A DNA stretch of 37,616 nt from Chloroflexota bacterium (GCA_005879655.1 VBJK01000096.1:1-37616), one strand, 5' to 3'. Shown: positions 7,978 through 16,414, counted from the stretch's first letter. Made by a program: numbers and translations. The notes: generated by a model not told the origin, from the letters alone.

Positions 7978-8015
7978 AAAGGCAAGGTAATCCTCCATCA
8001 GGCTACCTTGCCTTT
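7978..8015 (+). terminator. Hairpin between precursor and exporter genes (attenuator)
   Basis: A perfect 12-bp stem AAAGGCAAGGTA / TACCTTGCCTTT closes a 14-nt loop and is followed by CCGTTT rather than a clean T-run. Lying 105 bp after the precursor stop and 44 bp before the next ATG, it fits a partial terminator or RNA-stability hairpin that lets the precursor be made in excess over the exporter. Confidence 0.7.
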
Positions 8016-8058
8016 CCGTTTGGTGATCACAGCAAATAGCAAAATAGAGGACCGTGTG

Positions 8059-8622
8059 ATGAAAAAGAGTAAGTTATTCCGTAGCCAGGCTCTCAAGTAC
8101 TATGCCCAAAATAGACAAAAAGATATCTTACCCTATTTCATTTCTCCACTTATCTTTCTCTTGCTATGGATCTTGTTTGGTATGGTATTCGTTGCCGTCG
8201 TCTTTGTCTGGCAGCAACACATTCCCACCTCTCTCAATGGCTCTGGTATCATTTTGACGGAGCAGCCTGCATCGACGGCAAGCACACTGCTCTTTGTGCC
8301 ATCCGGCCCACCTGTGGGCATAAAAGCAGGGCAGCCGATTCTGCTACAAGTCAAAGTGACAGGACAACAGTTTACTACGAAGATCGTCTCCGTAGATGCC
8401 GGGACGCTCGTGCCAGATGCCGCGCAGGCGCAATATCACCTCAGTGACGATGCTCTGTTTGCCATCAGCAAGCCATCCGTTGTGATACATCTGCATCTCA
8501 CATCCCAACAGGCGACAAAGATGACAAATGGGCGCAACGTTGTACGTGTACAGGTACAAGTCGGCTCGCGTTCGTTACTGTCATACTTGCCAGATTTGCT
8601 CAAAGGTGCGTTTGGAGGGTAA
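8059..8622 (+). CDS. Short HlyD-like membrane-fusion protein of the peptide exporter
   Basis: A 187-residue protein with one membrane segment at about residues 24-50 and a short outer domain. The N-terminus (LFRSQALKYYAQ..., then the helix and HIPTSLNGSGIIL) resembles the start of HlyD-type adaptor proteins that pair with C39 ABC exporters. The outer part (GIKAGQPILLQVKVTGQQFTTKIVSVDAG) looks like the adaptor's beta domain. It is much shorter than a typical HlyD (~400 aa) and has no long coiled-coil hairpin, as expected if there is no outer membrane to span. ATG 8059 has GAGG about eight bases upstream. Its TAA is followed five bases later by the exporter start, so the two are co-translated. 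Fold assignment is by pattern and context. Confidence 0.7.
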   Translation: MKKSKLFRSQALKYYAQNRQKDILPYFISPLIFLLLWILFGMVFVAVVFVWQQHIPTSLNGSGIILTEQPASTASTLLFVPSGPPVGIKAGQPILLQVKVTGQQFTTKIVSVDAGTLVPDAAQAQYHLSDDALFAISKPSVVIHLHLTSQQATKMTNGRNVVRVQVQVGSRSLLSYLPDLLKGAFGG

Positions 8623-8626
8623 GAGT

Positions 8627-11371
8627 TTGTCACACTATGCTGATCAACCAATGAAGCCTGATGAGATGGTCATGTCCTCGCAAGAGAGTACAAGCCAATG
8701 CGTCAATGAGCCTGCCAGTAGAAAAGATAGCTGCGACCCCTCATCTCCTGCGGAAGAGGTGCAGGACAATGAGATTACACAGCGCCTCCCCCGCGTTACG
8801 CTACTGATGTATCATCGCAGACGTGCCGCACTCCTGACTGGTTTGCTGACACAAGGTGAACAAACCCCGCTGACACCAGAAATTGCTGAACTTACGGTCC
8901 ATCGTGAACAGCTACAACAACAACAGCTGCAACGCCTGCAAGCCATCATACAGGAGGATCAGCAAAACCAGGGCGTGCAAGTAGAGAGAGCGCCTGTTAT
9001 TGATCTGACTCAAGCCATCCCTGCCGTAGCTACAGCACAGGACGCGCACACGATAGCCACGCAGCCCCAGGCCGCACCACAAGCAGCACCGTCAGACACA
9101 AAGCCTGCTGAACAATTGCCAGCAGCTCCTCGTAAGCGAACACGACAACCTTTCTGGCGTCACTTGCTACCACGGCATATCCCTGTTATCCACCAAATGA
9201 GTGCTGTTGAGTGCGGTGCAGCTTGTCTTGCTATGATGCTGAGCTACTATGGTCGTAAGACAAGCGTCTCTGAGGTGCGCGAGCGCTGTAACGTTGGGCG
9301 CGACGGTCTCTCCGCGCTCGACATTGTCAAAGCGGCTCGCAACTACAATTTGCGTGTCAGAGCTATAACCGTACGCGAGGACAATCTGAAAAGAGTGACA
9401 CTCCCGGCTATTATTCATTGGGAATTCAACCATTTTATTATTGTCGAGCGCTACACAGCAAAATGGGTGCATGTCGTTGATCCTGCACTAGGACGCCGCC
9501 GCCTGAGTCACGAGGAGTTCTTTAACGGCTTTACTGGCATTGTGGTCATGCTCGAACCAAGTATCCACTTTAATCGTAGCAGTATCAAACGTAAAGTCAC
9601 ATTAGGATCATATATTCTCAATTATATTACAATAACGCCCCTGTCGCTCGTGCAAATTATTGGTGCATCGCTTGTATTGCAAGCATTAGGGCTAGCTATG
9701 CCAGTCCTGACTGCTATTGTCGTGGATCAGATTGTCCCTCTGAGGCTGCATGATATGTTAAACCTGTTGGTGATAGGGATAGGACTCTTGATCCTTGCAC
9801 AGGTGCTTATGACACTGGTGCGCTCTAGTGTGCTGCTCTACCTGCAAACGAAAGTCGATACCCAGATGTTGCTCAGCTTCTTTGAGCATCTGATCAGTCT
9901 GCCACAGCGTTTCTTTCTGCAACGTTCCAGCGGTGATATCCTTTCCCGCCTCAATAGTAACATCGTCATCCGCGATACCATCAGTAACCAGCTTATCTCC
10001 ACAGTGCTAGATGGGAGCTTAGTGATTGTCTATCTGCTCATCTTGCTCAAAAGCTCGCTCCTTTTTGGCTTGGTCGTAGCTGCCATAGGACTGGTGCAGG
10101 TGATCTTATTACTGGTTTCCAGGCGTCTGGTGCATAATCTAGCGAAACGCGAACTCCAGGCGCAGGGCAGAGCACAGGGCTATGCTACAGAGGTGCTGGT
10201 AGGTATTACTACTCTGAAGGCCGTTGGGGCGGAACAACGGGCAATGCACAAATGGACGAACCTGCTCTATGACCAAATGAATGCCTCGGTGCGCCGCAGC
10301 TCCGTCTCTTCCTTGCTGAACACAGTGATCGCAAATATCCACGCAGCTGCACCGCTAGCCCTGCTACTGCTCGGAACCTCGCTAGTACTCAACGGTCAGC
10401 TACAAGCAGGATCTATGCTAGCGCTGGTGACACTCGCTGGCTCATTTCTCAATCCGCTGGGGTCACTCGTCTCTAGTAGCCTGCAAGTGCAGCTGGTACA
10501 TTCGCACCTGGAACGCATTGCAGACGTGCTGGAAGCGCAAGAGGAACAAGATGCACAGTCCGTCACGCTGCCACCGCGACTCTCCGGTCACGTGCGACTG
10601 GACAACGTCTCCTTCCAGTACGACCAGCAATCACCCATGATCTTGCACAACATCAATCTGACCATCGAAGCTGGTCAGAAAGTTGCCATCGTCGGACGCA
10701 CTGGTTCGGGCAAGAGTACGCTCGGCGCTTTGTTACTCGGTATGTATCTGCCAACCCAAGGTGAGATCTTTTACGATAACATTCCTCTGCGTACCATGAA
10801 TTATCAGGCTGTACGCTCTCAGTTCGGAGTTGTTACGCAGGGTGCCACCATCTTCAGCGGCACTATTCGCGAGAACATCATGCTCAACAATCCTACCATG
10901 AGTATTCAGCAGATGGCAGAAGCGGCATCAGCGGCAGCAATCCATCAAGATATTTTGCAGATGCCAATGGAATACGAGACCTACATTGCTGAGGGTGGCA
11001 CTAGCCTCTCTGGTGGGCAGCGCCAACGCGTTGCCCTTGCCCGTGCGCTCGCCAATAAGCCCGCATTGCTGCTATTTGATGAGGCAACCAGTGCGCTCGA
11101 CGTAGTGACAGAGCGTATTGTTGAACGCAATTTGCGTGCGCTACAATGTACACAGATCATTATCGCCCACCGCCTGAGTACAGTCCGCAATGCCGACGTA
11201 ATTCTGGTCATTGATGAGGGCAAGATTGTCGAGTGCGGTACCCATGAAAGCCTCTTGCAGCAGCAAGGTTACTACGCGCGGCTGATCCAGAGCCAGTTGG
11301 AGTCCAGCGAGGTCAATGCCGTCGCCGATGAGGCTTGCGCCCATCCAGATGACCTATTTGGCCTACTCTGA
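8627..11371 (+). CDS. C39 peptidase-containing ABC exporter (PCAT)
   Basis: Cleaves the leader after Gly-Gly and exports the mature peptide across the membrane (914 aa). The likely start is TTG 8627, eight bases after GGAGG; ATG 8651 is the alternative without a ribosome site. Residues 1-180 are an unusual extension: a Ser/Glu-rich part, a basic patch, a Gln-rich coiled stretch (HREQLQQQQLQRLQ) and an Ala/Pro/Gln linker. The C39 domain follows, with QMSAVECGAAC (Cys196), FNHFIIVE (His269) and VVDPALG (Asp285) making a complete triad. Then come six predicted membrane helices and an ATPase with GRTGSGKST (~690), LSGGQRQR (~793), LLLFDEATSALD and an IIIAHRLST H-loop. Everything needed for activity is present. 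PCATs are usually 700-750 residues, so the excess is the N-terminal extension. It forms an operon with the adaptor at 8059 and probably the precursor at 7702. Confidence 0.95.
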   Translation: MSHYADQPMKPDEMVMSSQESTSQCVNEPASRKDSCDPSSPAEEVQDNEITQRLPRVTLLMYHRRRAALLTGLLTQGEQTPLTPEIAELTVHREQLQQQQLQRLQAIIQEDQQNQGVQVERAPVIDLTQAIPAVATAQDAHTIATQPQAAPQAAPSDTKPAEQLPAAPRKRTRQPFWRHLLPRHIPVIHQMSAVECGAACLAMMLSYYGRKTSVSEVRERCNVGRDGLSALDIVKAARNYNLRVRAITVREDNLKRVTLPAIIHWEFNHFIIVERYTAKWVHVVDPALGRRRLSHEEFFNGFTGIVVMLEPSIHFNRSSIKRKVTLGSYILNYITITPLSLVQIIGASLVLQALGLAMPVLTAIVVDQIVPLRLHDMLNLLVIGIGLLILAQVLMTLVRSSVLLYLQTKVDTQMLLSFFEHLISLPQRFFLQRSSGDILSRLNSNIVIRDTISNQLISTVLDGSLVIVYLLILLKSSLLFGLVVAAIGLVQVILLLVSRRLVHNLAKRELQAQGRAQGYATEVLVGITTLKAVGAEQRAMHKWTNLLYDQMNASVRRSSVSSLLNTVIANIHAAAPLALLLLGTSLVLNGQLQAGSMLALVTLAGSFLNPLGSLVSSSLQVQLVHSHLERIADVLEAQEEQDAQSVTLPPRLSGHVRLDNVSFQYDQQSPMILHNINLTIEAGQKVAIVGRTGSGKSTLGALLLGMYLPTQGEIFYDNIPLRTMNYQAVRSQFGVVTQGATIFSGTIRENIMLNNPTMSIQQMAEAASAAAIHQDILQMPMEYETYIAEGGTSLSGGQRQRVALARALANKPALLLFDEATSALDVVTERIVERNLRALQCTQIIIAHRLSTVRNADVILVIDEGKIVECGTHESLLQQQGYYARLIQSQLESSEVNAVADEACAHPDDLFGLL

Positions 11372-11483
11372 AGACTTTTGGGAAGTTACCAGGCGAGGGA
11401 GAACGTATTATTTATGGGTAGAAACACAATAACAACTGTGTGCTGTGTATTGTCCTACTTAACTTACTGTCTTAAACAATGAT

Positions 11484-11519
11484 CACCCGGCACATGCATG
11501 ATAGGGTGGGTGCCCGGTG
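11484..11519 (+). terminator. Hairpin after the exporter gene
   Basis: CACCCGGCAC (11484-11493) pairs with GTGCCCGGTG (11510-11519) with one C-C mismatch. It lies about 110 bp past the exporter stop and 60 bp before the next small gene. There is no T-run, so it may be an attenuator rather than a full terminator. Confidence 0.45.
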
Positions 11520-11581
11520 TATAAGGTGGATGTGAACGAGCTAAGGGCAATATGTCAACTTTTATATAGGGGGATAATATA

Positions 11582-11767
11582 ATGACAAGTACTGGCGAGT
11601 TACGCGCCATTATGGAAGACTTAGAGCTAGTAGACATCGGTGATGCTGCTAGCTATCTCGGTGAGGAAATGGTGCTGGAAGAGCAATATGGTGATCCCGG
11701 ACAGTTAACCTTACTCACTGTAGATGCAAGCGAAGAATTGCTGCTCCATGATTATATTGTCATATAA
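11582..11767 (+). CDS. Small acidic protein downstream of the peptide exporter (61 aa)
   Basis: Unrecognised 61-residue protein. A run of GGGGG lies nine bases before the ATG. It is strongly acidic (about 13 Asp/Glu against one Arg and no Lys) and leucine-rich, with no cysteine, no double-glycine leader end and no membrane segment. It starts 210 bp after the C39 exporter on the same strand, so it may belong to the same locus. Possible roles are a second substrate, a leader-type carrier or an immunity factor, but there is no motif to choose between them. It has a good ribosome site and is followed by a family-B palindrome, which supports a real gene of unknown function. Confidence 0.55.
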   Translation: MTSTGELRAIMEDLELVDIGDAASYLGEEMVLEEQYGDPGQLTLLTVDASEELLLHDYIVI

Positions 11768-11852
11768 ATTCAGTGTACTGGTAACGCTTAGTATAGATAT
11801 GTAGATACTATCGTTAGAAAATGTCTACATAAGAAAATAAGTGGCCCCCATC

Positions 11853-12002
11853 GCCGCCTGGGGCGGCAGGGCAACCACAAGGGATTGCCCCTACAATGGT
11901 ATGATGACACCTCGAAGGCTAATTTCGTACCATTGTAGGGGCAATCCCTTGTGGTTGCCCTGCGGCGGTGGTTGCCCTGCGGCGGTGGTTGCCCTGCGGC
12001 GG
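11853..12002. repeat. Family-B palindromic repeat, copy with tandem tail
   Basis: Two arms around GGGCAACCACAAGGGATTGC and CCTACAATGGTA (left arm ~11853-11901) and their complement (right arm 11928-11968) face each other across ~26 bp. The arms are nearly identical to those at 18288-18427. The right end carries extra tandem copies (next entry). It sits between the small gene ending at 11767 and the convergent gene ending at 12009. Confidence 0.85.
11952..12002. repeat. 17-bp unit repeated three times
   Basis: TGGTTGCCCTGCGGCGG occurs three times without change (11952-11968, 11969-11985, 11986-12002), followed by a partial TGGTT. The unit is the terminal part of the family-B palindrome arm, so this is slippage-type growth of the element end. 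It stops six bases short of the stop codon of the next gene. Confidence 0.9.
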
Positions 12003-12008
12003 TGGTTA

Positions 12009-12719
12009 TTAATATTTGGCGGCGAGCAAGATTTTGCGGCGCTTTTCACTTTTGGGCATCCCACATTGCTTGAGTTGCTTCACAACCTTTTTGATATCAT
12101 ATGGAACGCGCCGTATCTCTGCTTGCCAGGTACTCTCTTGCCAGGAAAGGATGCCATAAGAGGCGCGTATATCTTCATCGCGTGGGAGGCCACAACTGCC
12201 AACGTCGCAGAGCAAGAGCTGCCGCCAACGTCGTATGTAGGCAATATGCAGATGTCCAAAGGCCAGCGCGCCAACATTTGGCGAGAGATGACTTAATAGT
12301 GGTTCTAGCGTAGCGTCTGATGAATTGGGGGCTATAAAGTCTTCTAGGTTCAGTGGGTTAGCGTGAACGACCAGCACATCGCTACCGTTGGGGTTAGTGA
12401 CCAAGTAGGATGGCGGTAATGAGGCAAGATAATCAATACCACTCTGTCCAATCTGTGCGCGCGTCCAGGCGACAATACTCTGCTTCTTTGTGCTCATATC
12501 TGAGCCATCGAGGGCGGTTTCGGCATCAACGTTGCCTTGAATGACTGGACAATGTAGCCCTTGTAATATTTCCAGGACTTCTTTTGGGCGCGGGCCATTC
12601 AGACAGAGGTCGCCTGCGATGACGAGTTGGTCTACCGCTGGTTGTTGCGCCAAGTCCGCAAGGACAGCTTCCAATGCTACTTGGTTGCCGTGTATATCAG
12701 CTATAATGGCTACACGCAT
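12009..12719 (-). CDS. Metallophosphoesterase (YfcE/MJ0936-like)
   Basis: Calcineurin-like phosphoesterase, 236 aa, cytosolic; the substrate is unknown. Two-metal motifs are in order: IADIHGN (Asp8, His10), IAGDLCLNGP, GNVD, VVHANPL and FGHLHIAY. The short form without extra domains resembles YfcE/MJ0936-type phosphodiesterases or the diadenosine-tetraphosphatase-like group. A lysine-rich tail (PKSEKRRKILLAAKY) ends the protein. Its TAA lies six bases from the tandem end of a family-B repeat. It is not adjacent to an operon partner; a second, distinct metallophosphoesterase lies on the opposite strand at 13120. Confidence 0.88.
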   Translation of the reverse strand: MRVAIIADIHGNQVALEAVLADLAQQPAVDQLVIAGDLCLNGPRPKEVLEILQGLHCPVIQGNVDAETALDGSDMSTKKQSIVAWTRAQIGQSGIDYLASLPPSYLVTNPNGSDVLVVHANPLNLEDFIAPNSSDATLEPLLSHLSPNVGALAFGHLHIAYIRRWRQLLLCDVGSCGLPRDEDIRASYGILSWQESTWQAEIRRVPYDIKKVVKQLKQCGMPKSEKRRKILLAAKY

Positions 12720-12876
12720 GTGTATACTATCCTATAAGTGTAGAGACATCGTAATAGGTATGGACGATTTAAAAGAGCCGTTTGCTTGTATTGCCTCTCC
12801 TTTAAGAAGAGTGCAATAGAAGGTACTTAAGTTTACCATAGTTCCTAAAAATCTAGCGAGATATTTCGCTGGCTTC

Positions 12877-13053
12877 ATGGAGCTACCAGCGGGCTTGGCT
12901 AGTTCAAGCAGCAGTTTGATAGGTGATCACGCCTTTTATTCTAATGGGTATTTGGCATTCAAGCGGATCAAAGGGGAACCCTTTCAGGCTTGTCCTCAAG
13001 AGTGCCAACTCCTCGAACGTGGGCAGACAATCCTGTGGGAAAAAGTGTCATAA
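12877..13053 (+). CDS. Possible small ORF (58 aa), uncertain
   Basis: The 340-bp gap between the two phosphoesterase genes contains one open frame of 58 codons from ATG 12877 to TAA 13051-13053. Its second half (GYLAFKRIKGEPFQACPQECQLLERGQTILWEKVS, read in two parts around PFQACPQEC) looks protein-like, with two cysteines four residues apart. No ribosome site precedes the ATG. It could be a small gene, a fragment of a lost gene or chance. Nothing else is visible in the gap. Confidence 0.2.
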   Translation: MELPAGLASSSSSLIGDHAFYSNGYLAFKRIKGEPFQACPQECQLLERGQTILWEKVS

Positions 13054-13119
13054 AGCGCTGTGAATCACTATAAAACGCGATATTTTCAAATACTTGTCAA
13101 AAAAGGGTGGTGCAATGTT

Positions 13120-13611
13120 ATGGAACACCATGTAGGGGTCATTTCTGATACCCACATTCCTAGTTTTAAACGACTACCGGAGGCTATCTGGCACCATTTC
13201 GCGGATGTCGAATTAATTCTTCATGCGGGCGATCTCTCAGTCCTGTCGGTAATTTCTGAGTTAGAGACCATCGCGCCTGTGATCGCGGTACAGGGCAATG
13301 TGGAGCGCGAAGAGGTTATGTTAAAGTTGCCGATCAAGCGCGAAGTGGTGGTTGGGCATTGTCGCATTGGTCTTGTGCATATTTTAGGGGAGTCGAAATA
13401 CTATGCGCGGACGGCTAAGAGAGAATTTCCTCAAGCCCGTGTTGTCATCTTCGGCCATAGTCACGTGCCCTATAATCAAATGCATAATGGTCAGTTGCTC
13501 TTTAATCCGGGTAGCGCGACTGATCGTCGGCACCAGCCAACGTGTAGCGTAGGGAGATTATGTATAAATGATGCTGATATGAGTATAAATGGAGACATTA
13601 TTAGATTATAA
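13120..13611 (+). CDS. Metallophosphoesterase, YfcE family
   Basis: A 163-residue single-domain phosphodiesterase of the YfcE/MJ0936 type. Motifs: ISDTHIP, HAGDLS, QGNVE, GLVHILG and FGHSHVPY, ending NPGSATDRR, the typical close of this family (NPGS). The start is taken at ATG 13120 because the conserved domain begins there (MEHHVGVISDTH) and GGTGG lies upstream; the frame is open to 13060. It is cytosolic, with unknown substrate (a generic phosphodiester, perhaps a cyclic dinucleotide). It stands alone, with 250 bp before the TIR gene. It shares little sequence with the phosphoesterase at 12009 beyond the motifs, so the pair is not a recent duplication. Confidence 0.88.
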   Translation: MEHHVGVISDTHIPSFKRLPEAIWHHFADVELILHAGDLSVLSVISELETIAPVIAVQGNVEREEVMLKLPIKREVVVGHCRIGLVHILGESKYYARTAKREFPQARVVIFGHSHVPYNQMHNGQLLFNPGSATDRRHQPTCSVGRLCINDADMSINGDIIRL

Positions 13612-13782
13612 CCATGTTTCGATAATGATGCAATAAATTCTTGCGGTATAGGGATTGAAGAACCCTTGTAGCTGATCGCATCGGTGTTTGTACAAAAATC
13701 TTGCCGCTTGATCCTGCCTAGCTTCACCATAGTCTTCTGTTTGTTGGGAGGATGTTTACTCTATTAAAGCATTGAGATATTC

Positions 13783-13811
13783 TTGTTGTGATTGCATTTC
13801 TGTGCTATGAT
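13783..13811 (+). promoter_or_regulatory. Promoter of the TIR-binding-protein fusion gene
   Basis: TTGTTG (13783-13788), a 17-bp spacer and TATGAT (13806-13811). The predicted start, about 13818, gives a 40-nt leader with AAGGTGG before ATG 13858. Confidence 0.65.
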
Positions 13812-13857
13812 AGACTCTACAACTCTGAGGAAAATGTGTACATAAGGTGGTGCAGCC

Positions 13858-16043
13858 ATGCCAGCCGAGATCAATGAACCGGTGAAGGTATTCTACTCTT
13901 ATGCACGAAAAGACAAAGATTTTCGTGATGAGCTAGATAAACATTTAAGCCCAATTAAGCTACAGTACCACATTACCAGTTGGTCCGATAGGAAAATTCG
14001 TCCAGGGACTGAGTGGGAACAGGAGATTGGTACTCCACTAGAGACTGCACGCCTCATTTGTCTACTCATCAGCGCAGATTTTATGCACTCTGATTCTTGT
14101 CGTGATGAAATGGATCGTGCTCTAGTGCGTCATAGAGCAGGTTATGCTCGTGTCATTCCCATTATCGTTCGCCCTGTTTATTGGAAAGGCGCGCCATTTA
14201 GCATGCTCCAAGTTCTTCCCACAGATGCTAAACCAATCTCTCAATGGAGTGATCCAGATGATGCATATGTGAATATTGCAAAGTATATATGTGAAGAGGT
14301 AGAAGAGTTAATTCGCTTACTCAAGTCACAGGAAAACCCTGAGACGTTTGACTCGCACGAGAAGCACACGCCGATCCCACCCCATAAGCCAACAGAGCCA
14401 CTGACAACTAACCAATCAATAGATACATCGATATGGGTCGGTATTACCCGACGAGTACGAGAGTTGAGTCTCTCAAAAGGTACGCTGCTGGCGGTGCTGG
14501 CTTTGCTCTTGATCACTAGCATGGCGGGAGGAAGCTACGTTTGGGCAGTGAATACTTCTCATCCAGTTGCCACTGTCACAGCAGTGACACATAATGAAGC
14601 CACTCCTACGATAAACAATGGTATTGGCGTCACTTTGGTAGAGGGAGAGTATATTGGTATCAGTGATGGACAAGATGCTTTAGATGTGGCTGGTAGAGTT
14701 CCGGGTGTAGTGACGCTAATGCAAGAGGCATCTAAAAGTTTAAGAAATGGAAATACAGATGGTGCTCAGAAGAAGTGGCAAGAGGCTCATGAAAAAGACA
14801 CACGTTATGCTGAGCCGTTGATCTATGCAGAGAATCAACGAGTGAAAGAGATAAAGGAGATGGCTTTAGCCGCGACGTTCTTCAGGGAGCTTATATTGCC
14901 CAAAGGGAATGTAATGAGGACCCACAACAATCACTTTCTGGCGGTAAAATGCTCCGTTTACTTATTGCCAAATCAGGGAGTCGTCCAGAGCGGAGTAAAG
15001 ATATTGCCCAACAGATTGTACGAGCTGCAACATCTGACGGAACTATTGTGGGAGTTCAAGGTTGGACAACTTCTCAGACAACGTTGGAGGTTGTAGATAT
15101 TTTAGCGGCTGCCCACTTGCCCATTGTTGCTTCAGATACTGCTAGTGATGAATTAACACGTAAATCACCGTATTTCTTCCGTATTGGTACACCTAGTAGC
15201 GTATACGCTTCTTTAATAGCAAAGTATATAGAAAAGAACCTAGCGTCTCAACGTCTAGTTATTTTTAGAGATCCTAAAGAACCGTACAGCCTCAGCCTTT
15301 CTGATGCCCTTGTTAACCAATTCGCAGACGATCGATACCAGAGGCCTATCATCAGAGGGTTTACAACAGCCGATAAAGATAACGCCGGATTTGCTCAACA
15401 AGTGCAAAAAGTTTTGACTACTGATAAACCTAACCTTATTTATATCGCTACAAACGATGTTAATCATGTTACGGCGCTTTTAAATGCCATTCCACCTACT
15501 CAGGAGTATGCAGATCTAAAAGTATTCGCAGGTGGTGCAGGGTACGAACTGGTGCAAGCTGAAACGTCATTTACTGGTTATACACGTATGATTATTTCCA
15601 GTTCAGCATTTCCTGATGAATGGTCCCTAGTGGCTTCGGGAAAGCCGCAACCGCCTTTTTTTCAGGATTATGCAGTAGCATACGATCCCCTGAGTCAACA
15701 CTTTGGCTCTTACACATATAGCCGTGCTAATGGTGCAGTTATGATGGATTATGATGCTGTACGTGTGTTGTTGGAAGCAAGCAAGATTGCGATTCAAGCG
15801 GGCAAACAAAATCCCACCCATAATGATATAAAAAACTCACTCTCACAAATCAATGCTTTACGGCCTTTTCAGGGCATTACCGGGGCAATCAAGTTTGGTT
15901 CTGATGGCAATCCAATCGACAAAGGACGCTTGATTCTACGTGTGGTGGATGGTGGGTTTTTGAAGGTGGTAGCTTATCAGGGATGTTTTCTTGTTGGCTC
16001 ACCATGTGACAATGAGAATATCCAGTTTTGGCCAGCTCAGTAA
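13858..16043 (+). pseudogene. TIR domain-transmembrane-solute-binding-protein fusion, frameshifted
   Basis: The first frame (13858-15096) starts with a TIR domain: KVFYSYARKDKDF (residues 10-22), WSDRKIRPGTEW (42-53), ARLICLLISADF (64-75) and SDSCRDEMDRAL with candidate NADase Glu84. A linker, one membrane helix (~206-230) and a TPR-like outer stretch (KSLRNGNTDGAQKKWQEA) follow. The rest is in another frame: RDVLQGAYIAQRECN..., then a complete type I periplasmic-binding domain (branched-chain amino-acid-binding type) to 16043. Compared with the homologue at 23105-24727, the junction at about 14845-14876 keeps 32 of about 72 expected bases. The conserved YITLV strand is lost and the frame shifts. 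In intact form it would be a receptor: outside ligand binder, inside TIR effector. As read, translation ends at 15096 with a nonsense tail. Either a decaying gene or a sequence error. Confidence 0.85.
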
Positions 16044-16274
16044 GGTGAGTCTTTGTATGAGCTTTGATATCTAAACTCGATCTGGCAAAAGATCCTCGTT
16101 CTTGTCGGGAACAGCCTGAGCGGCTAAAGTTCCCATACCTAAACATTGGTTGTTTGTCAGTTATTTGACATAATATGTGTAACAATGGCACTCAGAATGA
16201 GTTATAACTCTCTTGTAGACAGTCGCATAATCGACTGCTGAACTTATTCTCTCAATAAATGACAGGAGGGTTAC

Positions 16275-16373
16275 GTGAGTATTGACATGACTATTATCCT
16301 CATGTTGATCTCCTTTATCGCAGGATTGATAATCGGGATATGCTTGGGACGGCCACAGAGAACGTACTACTAG
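16275..16373 (+). CDS. Single-span membrane peptide (32 aa)
   Basis: GTG 16275 has GGAGGG five bases upstream. The product starts MSIDMTIILMLISF, continues as one uninterrupted hydrophobic helix (about residues 5-24, with a GLIIG motif) and ends in a short basic/polar tail (GRPQRTYY). It has its own strong terminator 42 bp downstream, so it is an independent short transcript. Such mini membrane proteins often modulate larger membrane complexes or are type I toxin-like, but nothing here decides between these. The ideal ribosome site, the helix and the terminator together make it a likely real gene despite its size. Confidence 0.65.
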   Translation: MSIDMTIILMLISFIAGLIIGICLGRPQRTYY

Positions 16374-16414
16374 CAGGGATTGCTTCCTCTTGTGCTAACA
16401 GGTTCCTTCGTTGT

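Noticed and set aside
8528..8626. Exporter start at 8528 inside the adaptor gene
   Set aside because: It would overlap the adaptor gene by 95 bases in another frame and has no ribosome site, whereas TTG 8627 follows GGAGG at eight bases.
11414..11482. 22-codon Cys-containing ORF (MGRNTITTVCC...) after the exporter gene
   Set aside because: The ribosome site is 12 bases away, there is no leader-like segment, and the length is compatible with chance.
11841..12296. 151-codon plus-strand frame through the family-B repeat
   Set aside because: It reads through a palindromic repeat and then antisense to the phosphoesterase gene; no family resemblance.
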